Below, piece by piece: positions 1 to 7,157 of a DNA stretch of 15,327 nt; position 1 is the stretch's first letter; every line of letters begins with the position of its first letter. The notes beneath the pieces are model-generated. The model worked only from the letters and a program-made list of their open reading frames with translations, ran no database searches and was not told the origin of the DNA. Source of the stretch: Clostridia bacterium (GTDB taxonomy: Bacteria > Bacillota > Clostridia > Christensenellales > UBA1242); assembly GCA_017503445.1 (NCBI GenBank), contig JAFVTB010000033.1, positions 1-15,327 on the forward strand, read 5' to 3'. The position numbers and the translations under genes are program-made.

Positions 1-1
1 G

Positions 2-2326
2 GACCGCGCCCTGCCACGCGTTGAAGATGGGTTGAAACCGGTTCAACGCAGAATTTTGTATTCAATGATTGAACTTGGCGTCACACCTGATAAGCCATAC
101 AGAAAATCTGCGCGTATTGTGGGCGATTGTATGGGTAAATATCATCCGCATGGCGACAGCAGCGTTTATGATGCCATGGTGCGCATGAGCCAAAACTTTG
201 TGCTTCGCGCGCCACTTGTGGATGGGCACGGCAACTTTGGGTCAATCGATGGCGACAGTGCCGCGGCAATGCGTTACACCGAAGCGCGCCTTGCGCCACT
301 TGCGCTTGAACTTATTCGCGACCTTGACAAAAAAACCGTTGATTGGACGCTTAACTTTGATGACACATTGAAAGAGCCCGTAACGCTTCCGGGGCGCTTT
401 CCAAACCTTTTGGTGAACGGCGCAACAGGCATTGCAGTTGGTGTGGCAACCAATATTCCACCGCATAACTTGGCGGAAGTTATTGATGGTGTTTGCGCAT
501 ACATCAAAAACCCAAAAATCACGCTTTCGCAAATGATGACGCACATCAAGGCGCCAGATTTCCCAACCGGGGGCAACCTTATTATTGGCGATGGGCTTCG
601 CGATGCTTATGCCACCGGCAAGGGCAAGATTGTGATTCAAGCAAAAACCCATATTGAAAAAAATGGCGAAAAATCTTCAATTGTGATCACTGAAATTCCT
701 TATCAAGTGAACAAGGCGCAACTTTTGCAAAAGATTGCCGAACTTAAGGAAAAAGAAAAAAACCTTTTGTCTTATATCGGGGAAATTACTGATGAATCTG
801 ATCGCAATGGTTTAAGGGCAGTGATAAAGATCAAAAAAGGCGGAAATGCCAAGGCAATCCTTAACTACCTTTTGAAAAACACAAACCTTGAACAGAATTA
901 CAACATCAATATGGTTGCGATTGCAGGTGGCAAGCCAAAACTTATGGGGCTTTTGGAAATCATTTCTTATTACACCGCATATCAAATTCAAGTGGTTGTG
1001 CGCCGCACAAAATTTGATTTGGATAACGATGAAAAGCGCGCACATATTGTTGAAGGGCTGTTGGTTGCAATCAAGAACATTGATGCGCTTATCAAACTTA
1101 TCAAAACCTCACCAACCGTTGCTGTGGCAAAAGAAAGAATTATGGAAAAATTTAAGCTTTCTGATGTCCAAGCCCAAGCCATTTTGGATATGCGCATTGC
1201 CCGCCTTGTGAATTTGGAAGTGAAGAAACTTCAAGATGAATTGAAAGAACTGAAAGAACGAATCAAACTTTATAAGCAAATTTTGAATTCAAAATCAATG
1301 CAAGAAGACATTGTTGTGAAAGAACTTAAGGATATCCGCAAACGCTTTGACAACAAACGCAAAAGCAGTTTGCAGGTTGAAAAAAATCAACTTCAAACCG
1401 AAATTTTTGACCTTGTGGACTGTGAAGAATTCTTTGAACCAAACTTTGTTGCGCTTTCTGCAGATGGCAGGTTAAAACGCATTGCGGCAAAAAATTCTTC
1501 GGCAAAATATGCATCATATTCAAATGCTTATGAAATTTCAAGTGATGCCTTCAGGATAAATGATAATGAAGCATTTTATGTGTTCACAAACAACGGCAAT
1601 TGCATCAAAATGAAGGTGAAGGAACTGCCGCTGACCACATGGAAAGGCAAAGGTGCAACCTTAAGTGAAATCCGCAAAAACATTCTTTACAGCGAAAAAC
1701 CGATCCGCATTTTGCCAATTCGGGAAAACAAAGATCAAAAAATCCTTGTGTTTACAAAAAATGGCATAGGAAAAATCATGCCTGTCAGTGATTTCATTTC
1801 TTCACGCGCGATGTTCAGTATTATTAACCTTAAAGAAAAAGACGAAGTGATCAATGTTGAATATGAAGACCAAAGTGAACATATTGTTGCAGTGACAAAG
1901 TGGGCATATTCGCTTAAGTTTGAAAAAGATGAACTTCCTGTGCAAAAACGCGCCGCAAGTGGCACAAAAATCTTTAAATTGCAAGATGGTGATGAAGTTG
2001 TGTTTGCGGGAATTGCGCAAAAAACAGGCATTTTGATGGTTGTCACAAACAAAGGCCAAGCCAAAAAAGTGCCAATTGGCGATTATGAAGTTACAAATAA
2101 ATATCGCCGTGGGCTTAAAACAATCGGTCTTAAAGATGACCGCGAAGTTGTGGCATTTGCAAGATTTAATCCTGAAAACTTTGAGTATGTGCTTGAAACA
2201 AAAGATAATTTGAATCTTCACAGCACAGATACGCTTCGCTATGAAACCCGCATTGCACGCGGCAAGCAGATTGAAAAATATCGCGTGAAAAATGCATATT
2301 TTGTTGTCAACAAAAGCGGCCTTTAA
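2..2326 (+). CDS. parC/gyrA: Type IIA DNA topoisomerase subunit A (topo IV ParC / gyrase A-like), 5'-truncated
   Basis: Breakage-reunion subunit that cuts and rejoins DNA and works with a GyrB/ParE ATPase subunit, presumably encoded just outside the left edge. The reading frame is open from base 2. The TTG at 32 is an internal Leu codon (DGLKPVQRR), not a start. About 30 N-terminal residues are missing if aligned to E. coli GyrA. The catalytic Tyr is in RYTEAR (visible residue 92, matching Y122). The quinolone-determining region HPHGDSSVYD keeps Ser and Asp at the positions matching S83 and D87. A coiled coil follows around residues 400-450, then the C-terminal beta-pinwheel from about 500. 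The pinwheel has TTWKGKG (545-551) but no QRRGGKG GyrA box, and the N-terminal wording (ALPRVEDGLKP, RIVGDCMGKYHPHGD) resembles the second, topo IV-like paralogue of Clostridia. Family is certain; gyrase versus topo IV is not. Confidence 0.95.
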   Translation, partial: DRALPRVEDGLKPVQRRILYSMIELGVTPDKPYRKSARIVGDCMGKYHPHGDSSVYDAMVRMSQNFVLRAPLVDGHGNFGSIDGDSAAAMRYTEARLAPLALELIRDLDKKTVDWTLNFDDTLKEPVTLPGRFPNLLVNGATGIAVGVATNIPPHNLAEVIDGVCAYIKNPKITLSQMMTHIKAPDFPTGGNLIIGDGLRDAYATGKGKIVIQAKTHIEKNGEKSSIVITEIPYQVNKAQLLQKIAELKEKEKNLLSYIGEITDESDRNGLRAVIKIKKGGNAKAILNYLLKNTNLEQNYNINMVAIAGGKPKLMGLLEIISYYTAYQIQVVVRRTKFDLDNDEKRAHIVEGLLVAIKNIDALIKLIKTSPTVAVAKERIMEKFKLSDVQAQAILDMRIARLVNLEVKKLQDELKELKERIKLYKQILNSKSMQEDIVVKELKDIRKRFDNKRKSSLQVEKNQLQTEIFDLVDCEEFFEPNFVALSADGRLKRIAAKNSSAKYASYSNAYEISSDAFRINDNEAFYVFTNNGNCIKMKVKELPLTTWKGKGATLSEIRKNILYSEKPIRILPIRENKDQKILVFTKNGIGKIMPVSDFISSRAMFSIINLKEKDEVINVEYEDQSEHIVAVTKWAYSLKFEKDELPVQKRAASGTKIFKLQDGDEVVFAGIAQKTGILMVVTNKGQAKKVPIGDYEVTNKYRRGLKTIGLKDDREVVAFARFNPENFEYVLETKDNLNLHSTDTLRYETRIARGKQIEKYRVKNAYFVVNKSGL

Positions 2327-2337
2327 TTGTCAAAATT

Positions 2338-2367
2338 ATATATTTTTCTTGGGAAACCCCATGTAAC
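2338..2367 (+). promoter_or_regulatory. Weak candidate sigma-E-like promoter for spoIIIAA
   Basis: ATATATT (2338-2344), 15 bases, then CATGTAAC (2360-2367) loosely resembles the sigma-E layout (KMATATT, about 14 bases, CATACAnT). In B. subtilis the spoIIIA operon is a sigma-E operon, so a mother-cell promoter is expected in this 70-base gap. The -10 match is only 5 of 8. CATATATT at 2373-2380 is an alternative -10 but has no -35 partner at the right distance. Treat as a guess. Confidence 0.2.
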
Positions 2368-2396
2368 CTTGTCATATATTGTGATGAGGTTTTTTT
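2365..2396 (+). terminator. Terminator-like hairpin whose 3' arm contains the spoIIIAA ribosome-binding site
   Basis: The arm 2365-2374 (AACCTTGTCA) pairs over 10 bp, with two G-U pairs, with 2382-2391 (TGATGAGGTT). The loop is 7 bases and seven Ts (2390-2396) run up to the spoIIIAA ATG. It looks like an intrinsic terminator for the topoisomerase gene. The only plausible SD of spoIIIAA, GAGG at 2386-2389, lies in its 3' arm, so the same hairpin could also hide that SD in read-through RNA. Confidence 0.55.
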
Positions 2397-3296
2397 ATGC
2401 TTAAAAATATTCTTCCTGAAAAATTTTATCAGATCATCACGCAAAAAGTGGGGCAAGAGAATATTTATGAAATTCGCCTTCGGGCAAATTTGCCCGTTGG
2501 CATAATCAGTGGTGGAAAAGCATATTTTTTAACAGAAAACGGCTTGTCTTTTAACCCTGAAAACGCAATCACATTTTCCAAAAGTGCGCTTGAAGATATC
2601 ATTTATAAGGCCAGCCAGTTTTCAATCTATTCCATAACCGAAGAACTTAAGGCAGGATATATCGTGCTGGACGATGGTGTGCGCATTGGCATTGCGGGAA
2701 GTGTGGTGATGGACGCAGGCAAGGTGCAAACAATCACAAATTTTTCAAGTTTGAATATTCGCATTCCCCACATTGTTCGCGGCGCAAGCGCACCGGTGTT
2801 TGACAAACTTATTGACCAAAATGAAATTTATAACACGCTTATCATTTCTTCGCCTGGACAAGGCAAAACCACATTTTTGCGCGATTTTGCTTTTATGCTT
2901 TCCAAAAACAATTATTTTTTTAATGTTTTGGTGCTGGACGAGCGCGGTGAAATTGCCGGCAAAGATAATCGCATAAACCTTGGCATGTTTTGCGATGTGC
3001 TTTCGTTTTGCACCAAAGAAATTGGTTTTTTGCAGGGGATAAGGGCGATGAATCCTGATATTATCCTGACAGATGAACTTGGCACAGAAAAAGATTTTCA
3101 GGCGGTTAAGTTTGCCGAAAGTTGTGGGGTGAAAGTTGTGGCAACAATCCACGCGGCAAACCTTCAGCAGCTGAAATCCAAGCCGTATTTTGATGATATA
3201 AAAAATGTTTTCAAGCGCTTTGTGTTTCTTGCCCCAAGTGGACGGGCAGGGCAAATTGTTGGGGTGTTTGACCAAAATTTTAAGGAAGTTTTATGA
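2397..3296 (+). CDS. spoIIIAA: Stage III sporulation protein AA, AAA-type secretion ATPase
   Basis: Cytoplasmic ATPase of the SpoIIIA channel, related to type II/IV secretion motors; in B. subtilis it acts in the mother cell to keep forespore gene expression active after engulfment. The 299 residues are close to family length. Walker A is SPGQGKTT (152-159), followed by a conserved DERGEIAG segment (181-188), Walker B DIILTDE (221-227), and a motor segment ATIHAAN (249-255). The start ATG at 2397 follows GAGG with an 8-base T-rich spacer. The end overlaps spoIIIAB by 4 bases (ATGA), implying coupled translation. First gene of a complete eight-gene cluster. Confidence 0.96.
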   Translation: MLKNILPEKFYQIITQKVGQENIYEIRLRANLPVGIISGGKAYFLTENGLSFNPENAITFSKSALEDIIYKASQFSIYSITEELKAGYIVLDDGVRIGIAGSVVMDAGKVQTITNFSSLNIRIPHIVRGASAPVFDKLIDQNEIYNTLIISSPGQGKTTFLRDFAFMLSKNNYFFNVLVLDERGEIAGKDNRINLGMFCDVLSFCTKEIGFLQGIRAMNPDIILTDELGTEKDFQAVKFAESCGVKVVATIHAANLQQLKSKPYFDDIKNVFKRFVFLAPSGRAGQIVGVFDQNFKEVL

Positions 3297-3787
3297 TAAA
3301 ATATTTTATTTTATTCGCCATTGCAGGAATTTGCACTTATATCGGTTGGGGCTTTTCAAGTTATTACACCAACCGAAGCAAGTTTTTTAAATCTATTGAA
3401 CTGCTTTTTGATAAACTTAAAACAGAAATCCGCTTTTCACAGGGCAAATTGATTGAAATTTTAAATGACTTTCAATCGCACAGCCAAGATGCGCAAACTT
3501 TGATCAAGAACTTTATTGATTGTTTGAATTTTGATAAAGATATCTGTCCTGAAAACCTTTTTGAAAATATAAAAATTCTTAATGAGGATGAAAAAAATGT
3601 GCTTGCAATCTTTTTTAAAACACTTGGCAAATTTGATGCATTTAATCAAACAAACCAACTTGCAAATCAACAAGTTCAACTTGCACAGTTTTTTACAAAA
3701 GCAGAAGAAGATGCCAAAAAATATGGCACGCTTTATATCAAGCTTGGGATTATTGCGGGGCTTGTGATTGTGCTTGTATTTGCATAA
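3293..3787 (+). CDS. spoIIIAB: Stage III sporulation protein AB
   Basis: Membrane protein of the SpoIIIA complex, thought to work beside the SpoIIIAA motor, like GspF-type platform proteins. The 164 residues match the family. There is a hydrophobic N-terminal segment (about 4-20), a helical soluble middle, the family motif LGKFDAFNQ (111-119), a helical KAEEDAKKYG stretch, and a C-terminal membrane segment (about 149-163). The start overlaps the spoIIIAA stop as ATGA. The stop codon lies inside the left arm of a strong palindrome (3781-3813) that separates this gene from spoIIIAC; this 63-base gap is the largest inside the cluster. Confidence 0.93.
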   Translation: MIKYFILFAIAGICTYIGWGFSSYYTNRSKFFKSIELLFDKLKTEIRFSQGKLIEILNDFQSHSQDAQTLIKNFIDCLNFDKDICPENLFENIKILNEDEKNVLAIFFKTLGKFDAFNQTNQLANQQVQLAQFFTKAEEDAKKYGTLYIKLGIIAGLVIVLVFA

Positions 3788-3813
3788 TACCACAACATAT
3801 TGTGTATTATGCA
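3781..3813. repeat. 33-bp near-perfect palindrome between spoIIIAB and spoIIIAC
   Basis: TGCATAATAC (3781-3790) is the exact reverse complement of GTATTATGCA (3804-3813). Inside, ACAA (3792-3795) pairs with TTGT (3800-3803) around CATA, leaving a single unpaired C at 3791, so 14 bp pair in all. No T tract follows, so it is not a standard terminator. AATACCACAA occurs at 3786-3795 and again at 3817-3826, just outside the palindrome. It could be a protein-binding site, an RNA processing site or an attenuator. Confidence 0.8.
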
Positions 3814-3850
3814 AAGAATACCACAAATATATTGATTAAAAGGTGAAAGT

Positions 3851-4045
3851 ATGGGTGTTGAAATTATTTTTAAAATTGCGGCAATTGGAATCTTGACGGC
3901 TGTTGTTGGACAGGTTTTAAAGCAAAGTGGCAAAGATGAAATTGCCACGCTTACAACGCTTGCGGGGCTTATAATTGTGCTTTTTATGGTGTTGGATTTG
4001 ATTTCAAGTTTGTTTTCCAGCGTGAAAACAATGTTTGATTTTTAA
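3851..4045 (+). CDS. spoIIIAC: Stage III sporulation protein AC
   Basis: Small integral membrane component of the SpoIIIA complex. The 64 residues match the usual size. The protein is almost entirely two hydrophobic segments (about 4-23 and 33-55) joined by a short polar KQSGKDE loop, as in the family. The start ATG at 3851 follows AAGGTG (3840-3845). spoIIIAD starts 9 bases after the stop and is a related but larger membrane protein. Function rests on family and position; there are no catalytic residues to check. Confidence 0.92.
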   Translation: MGVEIIFKIAAIGILTAVVGQVLKQSGKDEIATLTTLAGLIIVLFMVLDLISSLFSSVKTMFDF

Positions 4046-4054
4046 GGGGCGGCA

Positions 4055-4441
4055 ATGGATATTTTCAAAATTTTGGCAATTGCAATCCTGACATGTATTG
4101 CAAGCTTGATTGTTAAGCAAGTGAAGCCCGAGTTTGCCAGCATTGTTGCCATCAGCGGTGGGATTGTGATTTTGCTTTTTCTTATCAATTATGTTGATGG
4201 GATTTTGGATGTTTTTCGCGGCCTTGTGCAAAAAGCAAACCTTTCACCCACACTTTTTTCATCAATTCTAAAAATTATTGGCATTGGGTATTTAACAGAG
4301 TTCACTGCAAACATATGTTCAGATTGCGGACTTTCAAGTCTTGCCAGCAAAGTTGGCCTTGCGGGCAAAATTATCATTTTGTTTTTGGCACTGCCGATTG
4401 TCACAAACCTTCTTGATGTTCTTATGGGGATTTTGCCATGA
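4055..4441 (+). CDS. spoIIIAD: Stage III sporulation protein AD
   Basis: Integral membrane protein of the SpoIIIA complex. At 128 residues it has normal family length. Several hydrophobic segments are visible (near 2-20, 28-47 and 100-122), with a short cysteine-containing patch TANICSDCGLSSLASKVG between the second and third. The start follows AAGGGGCGGCA. The last codons overlap the spoIIIAE start (ATGATGA at 4438-4444), a typical coupled junction in this operon. Confidence 0.93.
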   Translation: MDIFKILAIAILTCIASLIVKQVKPEFASIVAISGGIVILLFLINYVDGILDVFRGLVQKANLSPTLFSSILKIIGIGYLTEFTANICSDCGLSSLASKVGLAGKIIILFLALPIVTNLLDVLMGILP

Positions 4442-5637
4442 TGATAAAAAAAATTTATGCGCTGGTGGTGGCGCTTGTTTTGGCGCTTATCCCCATGACA
4501 TTTTCTTTTGATGTGGGGTTTGCGGGCAGTGAAAGTGGATATGGACAAACAGTTGAAGAGCAGTTTGATGAAACCATAAACCAGCAGCTTGAAAATCTTG
4601 ACCTTTCGGGGCTTAACAAATTTTTTGATGAATATTGCACAGATGCGCTTGGGATTTTTGCAGATGCATCACTTATGGACAAAATCAAGCAAATCATAAA
4701 TGGTGATTTTGGCGCAGACACCGGCAGCATTTTGCAGGGGCTTGCAAATGTGTTTTTATCTGAAATTATTTCATTTTTGCCACTGATTTCAAGCATTATT
4801 GCCATTGCCGTTTTGGCAAGCATACTCACACAACTTAAATCCAATGACAGCTCAGTTGGCGATATTATCCATTTTGTGTGTTTTGGCGTGATTGTTGTGA
4901 TAATCATGAGTGCGGTTGTGAAGATGATAAACCTGACCGCCACGGCGCTTTCGCTTCTTTCCGGACAAATGGAACTTGTGTTCCCACTGCTTTTGACAAT
5001 GCTGACCGCCACAGGCGGCACGGTAAGCGCCGCGGTCTATCAGCCCGCAGTTGCACTTTTAACCACCGGTGTTGCAAAAATTTTTTCAACAATCCTTTTG
5101 CCGCTTTTTGTTTTCTCAGTGGTCTTTACGGTGATTTCGCATATTTCGCCAAGCATTAAACTTTCAAAAACTGCGGGATTTTGCTTTTCGCTTTTCAAGT
5201 GGATTATTGGCATTGTGTTCACGGTTTTTATGGCGTTTTTGGCAATCAAGGGCATCACCGCAGGAAGCATAGACACAGTTTCTTTCAAAACCGCGCGCTA
5301 TTCGCTTTCGGCGTATGTGCCGATTGTGGGCGGATACTTAAGCGAAGGGCTTAACCTTATTTTGGCAAGTTGTCATGTCATCAAAAGTGCGATTGGCACA
5401 TGCGGGCTTTTGATTTTGTTTTCAAGCATAATTGCCCCACTTGTTGAGTTGATTTTATTCCGCCTTGCCCTGAAATTTATGGGCGCAGTGCTTGAGCCGC
5501 TTTCTGATGGCCGCATTTCAAACTTTGTAAGTGGGCTTGGCAAGGTTTTTGTGATGCCGATTGCAATGATTCTTGCCGTGGCGTTTATGTATGTTGTGTT
5601 TATGGGGCTGATTATGTGCACAACCATTGGCATATAG
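4438..5637 (+). CDS. spoIIIAE: Stage III sporulation protein AE
   Basis: Largest membrane protein of the SpoIIIA complex, polytopic and permease-like. The 399 residues match the family. An N-terminal signal-like segment (MIKK, then a hydrophobic run to about residue 28) is followed by an acidic, Asn/Gln-rich extracellular region and then many membrane segments from about residue 110 to the end. ATG codons at 4438 and 4441 are both possible starts; the first overlaps the spoIIIAD stop. The C-terminus ends in a hydrophobic segment (YVVFMGLIMCTTIGI). spoIIIAF starts 13 bases later. Confidence 0.95.
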   Translation: MMIKKIYALVVALVLALIPMTFSFDVGFAGSESGYGQTVEEQFDETINQQLENLDLSGLNKFFDEYCTDALGIFADASLMDKIKQIINGDFGADTGSILQGLANVFLSEIISFLPLISSIIAIAVLASILTQLKSNDSSVGDIIHFVCFGVIVVIIMSAVVKMINLTATALSLLSGQMELVFPLLLTMLTATGGTVSAAVYQPAVALLTTGVAKIFSTILLPLFVFSVVFTVISHISPSIKLSKTAGFCFSLFKWIIGIVFTVFMAFLAIKGITAGSIDTVSFKTARYSLSAYVPIVGGYLSEGLNLILASCHVIKSAIGTCGLLILFSSIIAPLVELILFRLALKFMGAVLEPLSDGRISNFVSGLGKVFVMPIAMILAVAFMYVVFMGLIMCTTIGI

Positions 5638-5650
5638 GGGGCAAAAAAAT

Positions 5651-6142
5651 ATGAGTGCAATTTCAACTTGGGTTTTAAGCATTGTTGGCATAATTATCCT
5701 TTCAATTTTGGTGGATTTGATTTTGCCAAGCGGGAAAACCAGCAGTTTTATAAAAAACATCTTTGGATATCTTATCATCGTTGTGATCCTTTCGCCGGTG
5801 TTCACATTTTTTACAAACAAAGATTTTTCTGTGAATGATTTGTTTGATAAAGAAAATGTGCAAATTCAAGATGGGTTTGTGGCAAGCGTTAACCGCCAAT
5901 TTTTGGATAACGCCGAAAATGCCATTGAAACGGCGTGCGCCGAAGCGGGGTTCAGGTTTGTTGAGGTGGGGATTGAAGCGGATATATTTGAAAATCAACT
6001 GATTATCAATCAAATAAGCGTCAACCTGAAATTTGTTGTCATAGATGAAAATTCAAAGAATAAAAATATAAAGACAAGCATTCTTGACATTGTGCAAGAT
6101 ACTATTAAAGTTGAAAAGGAGATTGTGGTTTTTTATGAGTAA
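5651..6142 (+). CDS. spoIIIAF: Stage III sporulation protein AF
   Basis: Membrane-anchored SpoIIIA component with two N-terminal membrane segments and a soluble domain resembling ring-forming secretion proteins. I place the start at ATG 5651, behind AGGGGG (5636-5641), not at an upstream in-frame TTG that overlaps spoIIIAE. This gives 163 residues beginning MSAISTWVLSIVG, the usual family start. Membrane segments lie at about 7-25 and 34-54. The soluble part contains EVGIEADI and VNLKFVV, as expected for the ring-building fold. The stop overlaps the spoIIIAG start by 8 bases. Confidence 0.92.
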   Translation: MSAISTWVLSIVGIIILSILVDLILPSGKTSSFIKNIFGYLIIVVILSPVFTFFTNKDFSVNDLFDKENVQIQDGFVASVNRQFLDNAENAIETACAEAGFRFVEVGIEADIFENQLIINQISVNLKFVVIDENSKNKNIKTSILDIVQDTIKVEKEIVVFYE

Positions 6143-6545
6143 GTTTTCTGGGCTTTGGAAGCGTTTAAAAAGCATAAAACATATTGAAGTTATTATTGCG
6201 GTTCTGCTGGCGCTTATTGTTTTGCTTGTGTATTTTTCCTCAACGGCTGCGTCGCAGGGCGCAAACACGCAAAATATGTCCTCAAACGCAAGCTATACTT
6301 CACAGGTTGAATCAAAACTTGAAAACCTCTTGTCCAAAATTGATGGCGCAGGCAAAATTGATGTGATGATTATGTGTGAAAGCGAAGGCGTGCAAACTGA
6401 AGACCAAATTCCAAACATCAAATCCGCTGTTGTCGTGGCAAGTGGTGCAAGCGATGTGTTTGTGCGGCTGGAAATAATAAAGGCGGTTGAAGCGCTGCTT
6501 AAAATTGACGCGAAAAACATCGAAGTTTTGAAAGGTGAGCCATAA
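6135..6545 (+). CDS. spoIIIAG: Stage III sporulation protein AG
   Basis: Ring-forming SpoIIIA protein; in B. subtilis it forms a large ring in the space between mother cell and forespore. I choose ATG 6135 (136 residues, MSKFSGLWKRLKS), because the upstream in-frame TTG lies deep in spoIIIAF. AAGGAG at 6116-6121 is the likely SD, with a rather long 13-base spacer. One membrane segment (about 18-36) is followed by an Ala/Ser/Asn-rich linker, then the ring domain with KIDVMIMCES and a final KNIEVLKGEP. Shorter than the B. subtilis protein, mainly in the linker. A 51-base gap follows before spoIIIAH. Confidence 0.92.
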   Translation: MSKFSGLWKRLKSIKHIEVIIAVLLALIVLLVYFSSTAASQGANTQNMSSNASYTSQVESKLENLLSKIDGAGKIDVMIMCESEGVQTEDQIPNIKSAVVVASGASDVFVRLEIIKAVEALLKIDAKNIEVLKGEP

Positions 6546-6548
6546 AGG

Positions 6549-6577
6549 TTCTATTGACGCACAACTGTGCATAAAAT
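6549..6577 (+). promoter_or_regulatory. Candidate sigma-E-like promoter for spoIIIAH
   Basis: TTCTATT (6549-6555), a 14-base spacer and CATAAAAT (6570-6577) resemble the sigma-E pattern; the -10 matches CATACAAT at 7 of 8 positions. The same -10 octamer with the same spacing occurs before yqfC. A 12-base dyad, GCACA-AC-TGTGC (6559-6570), fills most of the spacer. It would allow spoIIIAH to be expressed independently of the genes upstream. Confidence 0.35.
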
Positions 6578-6596
6578 ATGGGGAAGGAGTTAAACA

Positions 6597-7079
6597 ATGT
6601 TAAAAAAGAAAACAAAAATCATCATTCTTTCAGCAATGGTTCTGCTTCTGGGCGTAACGGGATATTTAAACATCACACTTAACAATCAAACGATAAACAC
6701 TGGCGCAAATGTGTCTAACACAACTACAAGTTATAACTATTTTGACAGTTATCGCACAGATCGCAGCGCAACGCGTGACCAAGAAATTTTGTATTACACG
6801 GCCATCATTGAAGATGAAAATTCAACTGCTGATGCCAAATCTGCTGCACAAGATAAAAAACTTGCATTGATTGCAGAAATGGAAAATGAACTGGCGCTTG
6901 AATATCTTATCAAAGGGCTTGGCTTTTCAGATGCGATTGTAACAACATCTTCAAGTTATATCAATGTGATTGTTAAATCCAATGAACTTACATCAACCGA
7001 GGTTGCAAAAATTGTTTCTGTTGTAACTGAACAAACAGATTATGCACTTGCAGAAATCAAGGTTATTCCTGTGGTATAA
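6597..7079 (+). CDS. spoIIIAH: Stage III sporulation protein AH
   Basis: Mother-cell membrane protein whose extracellular domain forms a ring and pairs with a forespore partner (SpoIIQ in Bacillus) across the engulfment space. It is 160 residues, shorter than B. subtilis SpoIIIAH through a shorter linker. One N-terminal membrane segment (about 6-25) precedes a Thr/Asn/Ser-rich linker. A helical region (RDQEILYYTAI, then AKSAAQDKKLALIAEMENE) leads into the ring domain, with LIKGLGFSDAIV, INVIVKS and a last strand AEIKVIPVV. A strong GGAAGGAG precedes ATG 6597. Last gene of the cluster; a terminator follows 9 bases after the stop. Confidence 0.95.
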   Translation: MLKKKTKIIILSAMVLLLGVTGYLNITLNNQTINTGANVSNTTTSYNYFDSYRTDRSATRDQEILYYTAIIEDENSTADAKSAAQDKKLALIAEMENELALEYLIKGLGFSDAIVTTSSSYINVIVKSNELTSTEVAKIVSVVTEQTDYALAEIKVIPVV

Positions 7080-7088
7080 AAATCGAAG

Positions 7089-7113
7089 CCGCAATTTTGC
7101 GGTTTTTTCTTTT
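7089..7113 (+). terminator. Intrinsic terminator after spoIIIAH
   Basis: CCGCAA (7089-7094) pairs with TTGCGG (7097-7102) and is followed by TTTTTTCTTTT. It closes the spoIIIA cluster and separates it from the housekeeping asp23-nusB unit. Confidence 0.85.
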
Positions 7114-7138
7114 AATTTTAAAAATTATATGCTATAAT
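7110..7138 (+). promoter_or_regulatory. Extended -10 sigma-A promoter for asp23-nusB-xseA-xseB
   Basis: TGCTATAAT (7130-7138) is a perfect extended -10. The -35 region 17 bases upstream (TTTTAA, 7110-7115) is weak, as is common for extended -10 promoters. Transcription should start near 7145, leaving a leader of about 13 bases that is little more than the SD AAAGGGG. Confidence 0.65.
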
Positions 7139-7157
7139 GCCCACAAAGGGGAACTTT

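Noticed and set aside
2351..2361. GGGAAACCC hairpin after the topoisomerase gene as its terminator
   Set aside because: Stem of only 3-4 bp with no T tract; the 2365-2396 hairpin is the better candidate.
2745..3275. Open 176-codon minus-strand frame across spoIIIAA
   Set aside because: Antisense shadow of spoIIIAA, which has intact Walker motifs in the plus-strand frame; no start signals.
4455..5021. Open 188-codon minus-strand frame across spoIIIAE
   Set aside because: Shadow of a clear membrane protein gene; Ser/Met-rich composition and no SD.
7137..7157. Upstream ATG at 7137 as the start of the asp23-like gene
   Set aside because: It overlaps the TATAAT box, so it would not be in the transcript; ATG 7158 has the SD.
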